The notes beneath the pieces are model-generated. The model was not told where the DNA came from, searched no databases, and was given only the letters and a program-made list of their open reading frames with translations. DNA of 32,509 nucleotides, from assembly GCF_003611675.1 (NCBI RefSeq), contig NZ_RAWA01000062.1:1-32509 (forward strand), given 5' to 3'. This DNA comes from Corallococcus sp. CA053C (GTDB taxonomy: Bacteria; Myxococcota; Myxococcia; Myxococcales; Myxococcaceae). Within the stretch, counting starts at the first letter, position 1; each line of letters opens with the position of its first letter. This document shows, one piece after another, positions 28,326-32,509 of the stretch. The position numbers and the translations under genes were made by a program.

Positions 28326-29762
28326 ATGGCCGAGACCGCACACGCTCTCCCGCTCGACCCGCTCGAGCCCCGGGACCTCGTCGCGCCGCACCACGACGAC
28401 AAGTCCCTCAATGAAACGCTGCTGGACCATGTCTGGCGCAAGCCCGGCAAGGGCTGGTTCATGCTGCTGGGCATCACGTCCGCGGCGCTGGGCCTGCTCG
28501 TCATCGGCGTCACGTACACCCTGGCGCGCGGCATCGGCGTGTGGGGCAACAACCAGCCCGTCGGCTGGGCGTTCGACATCGTCAACTTCGTCTGGTGGGT
28601 CGGTATCGGCCACGCCGGCACGCTCATCTCCGCCATCCTCCTGCTCTTCCAGCAGAAGTGGCGCACGAGCATCAACCGCTTCGCGGAGGCCATGACGCTG
28701 TTCGCCGTCATGTGCGCCGGCCTGTTCCCGCTGCTGCACACGGGCCGTCCCTGGTTCGCCTTCTGGCTGTTCCCCTACCCCAGCACCCTGGGCGCGTGGC
28801 CGCAGTTCCGCTCGCCGCTCGTGTGGGACGTGTTCGCCATCTCCACGTACCTCACCGTGTCCGCGCTGTTCTGGTTCGTGGGCCTCATCCCGGACCTGGC
28901 CGCCCTGCGGGATTCGTCCAAGACGAAGCTGCAGCGCACCATCTACGGCCTGTTCTCCCTGGGGTGGCGCGGCTCCGGCCGGCACTGGCACAACTATAAA
29001 ATCGCCTACCTGCTGCTCGCCGGCATTTCGACGCCGCTGGTGGTGTCCGTGCACACCATCGTTTCGTTCGACTTCGCCGTGTCCCAGATTCCGGGCTGGC
29101 ACACCACGGTCTTCCCCCCGTACTTCGTGGCCGGCGCCGTGTTCAGCGGCTTCGCGATGGTCATCACGCTCATCGTGCCCGCCCGCAAGTACCTGGGCCT
29201 GCGGGACGTCATCACCGACCGCCACCTGGAGAACATGAACAAGGTCATCCTCGCGACGGGCCTCATCGTGTCCTACGGGTACATGATGGAGCACTTCGTC
29301 GCCTGGTACTCCCAGAACCAGTACGAGATCTGGACCTTCTACGTGAACCGCGCCACCGGCCCCTACGCCGGGGTGTACTGGCTGATGATCGCCTGCAACG
29401 TCATCACCCCGAACATCTTCTGGTTCAAGAAGTGCCGCACCAGCATCCCCATCATGTGGGTGGCCTCCATCGCCGTGAACATCGGCATGTGGTGCGAGCG
29501 CTTCATCATCATCGTCACCTCGCTGAGCCAGGACTTCCTGCCCTCGTCGTGGGACCTGTACCGCCCCACCTGGGTGGACTGGTCCATCTACATCGGCACG
29601 TTGGGCCTGTTCGGCACCCTGTTCCTGCTGTTCCTCAAGTTCGTTCCCGCCGTCGCGGTGAGCGAGGTGAAGGAACTGCAGCTCGAGCTGAAGCACGCCG
29701 CCCACGCCGCCAACGGCCACCACGGCACGGATTCCGCCGCGGTCACGCACGGAGCGCACTAG
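28326..29762 (+). CDS. actC: Alternative complex III quinol-binding membrane subunit ActC (NrfD-like)
   Basis: ActC is a 478-aa NrfD/PsrC-family integral membrane protein with about ten hydrophobic helices. It is believed to hold the quinol site that passes electrons to the iron-sulfur clusters of ActB. Typical segments are [93 protein letters not shown] and [17 protein letters not shown]. The C-terminal tail after the last helix is rich in histidine ([18 protein letters not shown]). AAGGAGGTCA at the end of actB is a strong ribosome site, 5 bp separating the genes. An ActF paralogue lies three genes on. Confidence 0.95.
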   Translation: MAETAHALPLDPLEPRDLVAPHHDDKSLNETLLDHVWRKPGKGWFMLLGITSAALGLLVIGVTYTLARGIGVWGNNQPVGWAFDIVNFVWWVGIGHAGTLISAILLLFQQKWRTSINRFAEAMTLFAVMCAGLFPLLHTGRPWFAFWLFPYPSTLGAWPQFRSPLVWDVFAISTYLTVSALFWFVGLIPDLAALRDSSKTKLQRTIYGLFSLGWRGSGRHWHNYKIAYLLLAGISTPLVVSVHTIVSFDFAVSQIPGWHTTVFPPYFVAGAVFSGFAMVITLIVPARKYLGLRDVITDRHLENMNKVILATGLIVSYGYMMEHFVAWYSQNQYEIWTFYVNRATGPYAGVYWLMIACNVITPNIFWFKKCRTSIPIMWVASIAVNIGMWCERFIIIVTSLSQDFLPSSWDLYRPTWVDWSIYIGTLGLFGTLFLLFLKFVPAVAVSEVKELQLELKHAAHAANGHHGTDSAAVTHGAH

Positions 29763-29766
29763 CGTC

Positions 29767-30312
29767 ATGGAAGCCAAGGTCCTCGATTCCTGGGTGTTGG
29801 CCGAGTTCGCCACGCCGGATGCCCTCGTGGATGCCACCCGGCAGATGCGCGAGAAGGGCTTCCAGGGCATGGACACCTATTCTCCGTACCCGCTGCACGG
29901 CGGGTCGGAAGCGCTGGGGTTGCCCCCTTCGCGGGTGCCCTTCATCGCCCTGGGTGGAGCCCTCACCGGTCTGGTCACCGCGCTCGCGATGCAGACGTGG
30001 ATGAACACCATCGACTATCCGCTCAACATCGGCGGTCGTCCGCTGTTGAGCCTCCCGGCATGGGTGCCCATCACCTTCGAGCTGACCGTGCTCTTCTGCG
30101 CGTTCGGCATCGTCTTCGGGCTGCTCGGCCTCAGCAAGCTGCCGCAGCCGTACCACCCTGCCTTCGAGTTCGAAGCCTTCCGCAGCGCGTCCACGCACGG
30201 CTACTGGCTGAGCGTGCCGCACCCCACGGGGCAGGACGCGACGGACACCACGAACCAGTTGAAGTCCCTGGGCGCCACCCAGGTGACCGTCGTCTCGGGA
30301 GAGAACGAATGA
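29767..30312 (+). CDS. actD: Alternative complex III subunit ActD (DUF3341)
   Basis: This 181-aa protein is the DUF3341 subunit. The N-terminal soluble part (VLAEFATPDALVDATRQMREKGFQGMDTYSPYPLHG) is an alpha/beta domain facing the cytoplasm. Two membrane helices follow (about residues 58-80, FIALGGALTGLVTALAMQTW, and 98-123, VPITFELTVLFCAFGIVFG). The tail ends in a ferredoxin-like strand pattern (LKSLGATQVTVV). It has no cofactor residues and is a structural part of the complex. Its stop overlaps the actE ATG (ATGA at 30309-30312). Confidence 0.93.
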   Translation: MEAKVLDSWVLAEFATPDALVDATRQMREKGFQGMDTYSPYPLHGGSEALGLPPSRVPFIALGGALTGLVTALAMQTWMNTIDYPLNIGGRPLLSLPAWVPITFELTVLFCAFGIVFGLLGLSKLPQPYHPAFEFEAFRSASTHGYWLSVPHPTGQDATDTTNQLKSLGATQVTVVSGENE

Positions 30313-30872
30313 GGTGGCTCATCCCCGCCGCGGGGCTCGCCGCGCTCACCGGCTGCAACGTCAGCTCTGAGTTCCTCCAGCGCATGGAGAGCCAGGCCAA
30401 GTACGAGTACTACGAGACCTCCGAGTTCTGGCCGGACGGCCGCGCCATGCGCGTGCCCCCCGCCGGCACCGTCCCGCGCGAGCGCCCGGTGGGCAACCCC
30501 GGCATCAGCACGGGCCGCGCCAACGGCGTCGCCGTCACCAGCATCCCCCTGACGGTGGACAAGCCGCTGCTCGCCCTGGGCCAGAAGAAGTACAACGTCG
30601 TCTGCTCGCAGTGCCATGGCGTGCTCGGCGACGGCAACAGCATCGTGGCGGAGAACATGGCCCTGCGCCTGCCGCCGTCGCTGCTGGAGCTCGCGGACAA
30701 GCCGGCTGGCCACTTCTACACCGCCATCAACGAGGGCTACGGCGTGATGCCGTCCTTCTCGGGTGAGCTCGACACGCGTGAGCGCTGGGCCGTTGTCGCC
30801 TACGTGCGCGCGCTGCAGGCCGCCCGCAGCACCCCCGGGGGGGCCCAGCCCGTCCCGCAGGAGAACCGATGA
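30309..30872 (+). CDS. actE: Alternative complex III monoheme cytochrome c lipoprotein ActE
   Basis: ActE is a periplasmic monoheme cytochrome c held by a lipid anchor. The 187-aa protein opens with a signal peptide and lipobox LTGC (Cys16). The heme site is CSQCH at residues 99-103 and Met147 in YGVMPSF is the likely sixth ligand, which gives a class I cytochrome fold. The helix RWAVVAYVRALQ closes the domain. It probably delivers electrons onward to an oxidase or soluble cytochrome. The ATG overlaps the actD stop, and its own stop overlaps the actF ATG. The frame is open for about 100 codons upstream inside actD but carries no family sequence. Confidence 0.94.
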   Translation: MRWLIPAAGLAALTGCNVSSEFLQRMESQAKYEYYETSEFWPDGRAMRVPPAGTVPRERPVGNPGISTGRANGVAVTSIPLTVDKPLLALGQKKYNVVCSQCHGVLGDGNSIVAENMALRLPPSLLELADKPAGHFYTAINEGYGVMPSFSGELDTRERWAVVAYVRALQAARSTPGGAQPVPQENR

Positions 30873-32068
30873 CTGCCATGGAGCGCTACACCGGCACGCC
30901 CAAGCTGATGGTGCCCGCGTTCGGCCTGGGCGTGGTGGGCCTCGTGCTCACCGCCGTGGGGTTCTTCATGAACCCCGAGGCCACCAGCTTCAGCTACCTG
31001 CTGGGCTTCACCTACTGGGTGGGCATCAGCGTGGCCGCCCTCATCATGCTGGCCATCTTCCACACGGCGAAGGCCAAGTGGCTCATCGTCCTGCGCCGCA
31101 CCATGGAGACGATGGCCATCGCGGTGCCCGTCTTCGCGGTGCTCTTCCTGGGCCTCATCCCCGCCCTGAAGTACCTCTACCCCTGGTTTCCCGGCTCGCC
31201 CCTGCTCGCCAACATCCACGGCGTGGAGCTGGAGCACCTGGCCCACAAGCAGCACGGCTACCTGAACCCCACGTTCTTCGCCATCCGCCAGGTCATCTAC
31301 TTCGCGGTGTGGATCTTCGTGAGCACCCGCCTCCATGGCTGGAGCACGAAGCAGGACGAGGCGGGCGGGCTGGACCTCACCGTCAAGCAGCGCCGCTTCT
31401 CCCCCGGGGCCCTGCCCTTCCTGGGGCTCACCATCACGTTCGCGGCCTTTGACTGGCTGATGAGCCTCACGCCGATGTGGCAGTCCACCATCTACGGCGT
31501 CTACTACTTCTCCGGCAGCTTCCTGGCGGCCTTCTGCGTGCTGCTGCTGGCCACGGTGAACGCCCAGGGCAAGGACCTGTACGGCAGCGTCGTCAAGACG
31601 TCGCACTACCACAACCTGGGCAAGCTCATGCTCGCCTTCACGGCGTTCTGGGCCTACATCGCCTTCTCCCAGTTCCTGCTCGTGTGGATCGCCAACATCC
31701 CGGAAGAGGCCCCGTTCTACGGCCTGCGCATGTTCGGCCCGTGGCGCCCCCTGTCCATCGCGCTGTTCTGGCTCCACTTCGTGCTGCCGTTCTTCACGCT
31801 GCTGTCACGCAAGCTGAAGGAGCAGCCCCGCAAGCTGGCGGTCGTCGGCGTGTATCTGCTTCTCATCCACGCGGTGGACTTGTACTGGCTCATCTGGCCG
31901 GCGTTCTCCGGTGAGGCCGGCCCGACGTTCCACTGGACCCTCATCACGGCCTGGGTGGGCGTGGGTGGTGTCGCGGTGGGCTACGCCCTGATGCGGGCGC
32001 GCGGTCGGTACACGCTTCCGGTGAAGGACCCGTACATCGCGGAGTCCCTGAGGTACGTGCAGCCATGA
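30869..32068 (+). CDS. actF: Alternative complex III membrane subunit ActF (NrfD-like)
   Basis: ActF is a 399-aa integral membrane protein, paralogous in fold to ActC, with about ten hydrophobic helices (for example LMVPAFGLGVVGLVLTAVG, YWVGISVAALIMLAIFHT, FFAIRQVIYFAVWIFVSTRL, LPFLGLTITFAAFDWLMSLT and FSGSFLAAFCVLLLATV). FDWLMSLTPMWQSTIYGVYYF and YHNLGKLMLAFTAFWAYIAF are typical family motifs. It probably forms the second membrane half of the complex and may take part in proton transfer; that role is taken from work on other ACIII complexes. ATG at 30869 overlaps actE; MERYTG three codons later is an alternative start. The stop overlaps the next gene's ATG. Confidence 0.94.
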   Translation: MTAMERYTGTPKLMVPAFGLGVVGLVLTAVGFFMNPEATSFSYLLGFTYWVGISVAALIMLAIFHTAKAKWLIVLRRTMETMAIAVPVFAVLFLGLIPALKYLYPWFPGSPLLANIHGVELEHLAHKQHGYLNPTFFAIRQVIYFAVWIFVSTRLHGWSTKQDEAGGLDLTVKQRRFSPGALPFLGLTITFAAFDWLMSLTPMWQSTIYGVYYFSGSFLAAFCVLLLATVNAQGKDLYGSVVKTSHYHNLGKLMLAFTAFWAYIAFSQFLLVWIANIPEEAPFYGLRMFGPWRPLSIALFWLHFVLPFFTLLSRKLKEQPRKLAVVGVYLLLIHAVDLYWLIWPAFSGEAGPTFHWTLITAWVGVGGVAVGYALMRARGRYTLPVKDPYIAESLRYVQP

Positions 32069-32509
32069 AGAAGACCCAGTCCGAAATCGAGTCCCGGGTC
32101 ATCGTCGGCGCGCATGGCGTCGCGGCCGAGGAAGACCACCTCGTCATGGGGAAGGTCGTGGGCGTCGGCGTTGGCGCCATGGTCCTCTTCTTCATCGGCG
32201 CGGTGTGGGCCTGGCGCATCCAGGTCGTCACCATGGAGGAGGCCCAGCCCAACGGTCCTCCGCCCCGTCCCGCCGCCGTGGGCCAGTACGAGGTGGGCAT
32301 CGTGAACCAGCGCCTGTTCGAACAGGACTGGCACGCGGTGGAGAAGCTGGGCGGCCAGCAGCAGGCCCTGCGCAACGGCTGGGGTGACCAGCCGGGCGTG
32401 ACGGCCCACAAGACGCTTGACCAGGCCATGGACCACGTCGTCACGACCGAAGCCCAGAAGGCCCAGCAGCCGGCCCCGACGCCGGCCCCCGCGCCGCAGC
32501 AGCACACGC
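32065..32509 (+). CDS. Membrane-anchored protein of the act operon, cut by the window edge
   Basis: The frame opens with ATG overlapping the actF stop (ATGA at 32065-32068) and runs without a stop to the end of the window, 148 codons seen. Residues 1-27 are hydrophilic. One transmembrane helix follows (about 30-52, VVGVGVGAMVLFFIGAVWAW). The rest should lie in the periplasm. The segment around residues 85-125 (NQRLFEQDW, NGWGDQPGVTAHKTLDQAMD) resembles small single-helix proteins that accompany cytochrome oxidase genes, where a G-W-x-D...G...I-D-x-A-M pattern recurs. The visible end is a Pro/Ala/Gln-rich stretch. It may be an accessory subunit or an oxidase assembly protein. The identification is from memory of the pattern and is uncertain. 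Confidence 0.7.
   Translation, partial: MKKTQSEIESRVIVGAHGVAAEEDHLVMGKVVGVGVGAMVLFFIGAVWAWRIQVVTMEEAQPNGPPPRPAAVGQYEVGIVNQRLFEQDWHAVEKLGGQQQALRNGWGDQPGVTAHKTLDQAMDHVVTTEAQKAQQPAPTPAPAPQQHT

Overview
The window is about 70% GC, tightly packed and free of tRNA, rRNA, insertion sequences or CRISPR arrays. Three things point to a myxobacterium of the Myxococcus/Corallococcus type, though this is an inference from gene content and codon use without a database search: the strong G/C third-position bias, a lipoprotein subtilase with a 12-cysteine tail, and an alternative complex III operon with a Tat-variant ActB. The sequence reads as ordinary chromosome with no sign of a mobile island.

Layout. 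(1) 104-7900: htpG (Hsp90) on +, converging on four minus-strand genes: a ketopantoate reductase-like protein, a CPBP intramembrane protease, a secreted S8 lipoprotein protease and an FAD amine-oxidase-like protein. (2) 8092-16976: a complete tryptophan pathway in two blocks. aroF-trpD-trpC-trpF-trpB-trpA run on +, followed by a GNAT acetyltransferase and a histidine phosphatase. trpE-trpG run on the minus strand and converge on that phosphatase with a 3-bp gap. DAHP synthase feeds the shikimate pathway, TrpE/TrpG make anthranilate, and TrpD, F, C, B and A carry it to tryptophan. (3) 17048-17938: an exported SH3-like protein on the minus strand. (4) 18149-23950: the four-gene ligase-associated DNA-damage-response operon (MBL-fold exonuclease, ATP-dependent DNA ligase, Lhr-type helicase, PdeM nuclease). 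(5) 24434-end: the alternative complex III operon actABCDEF, which oxidises quinol and passes electrons to cytochrome c or a terminal oxidase, followed by a membrane protein cut by the window edge.

Most genes belong to recognised families, so I do not claim a new enzyme system. The least explained structures are small. Two decayed tandem duplications sit exactly at gene junctions. One, at trpD/trpC, creates a 31-codon mini-ORF that begins with the same ten residues as TrpC and is joined to both neighbours by ATGA overlaps. The other duplicates the 3' end of htpG together with its stop codon, within a 135-bp convergent spacer that holds three perfect stem-loops. The leader of aroF also carries one dyad and two hairpins, and overlapping alternative hairpins precede trpE. 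Hairpins arise easily by chance at this GC content, so those calls are tentative.
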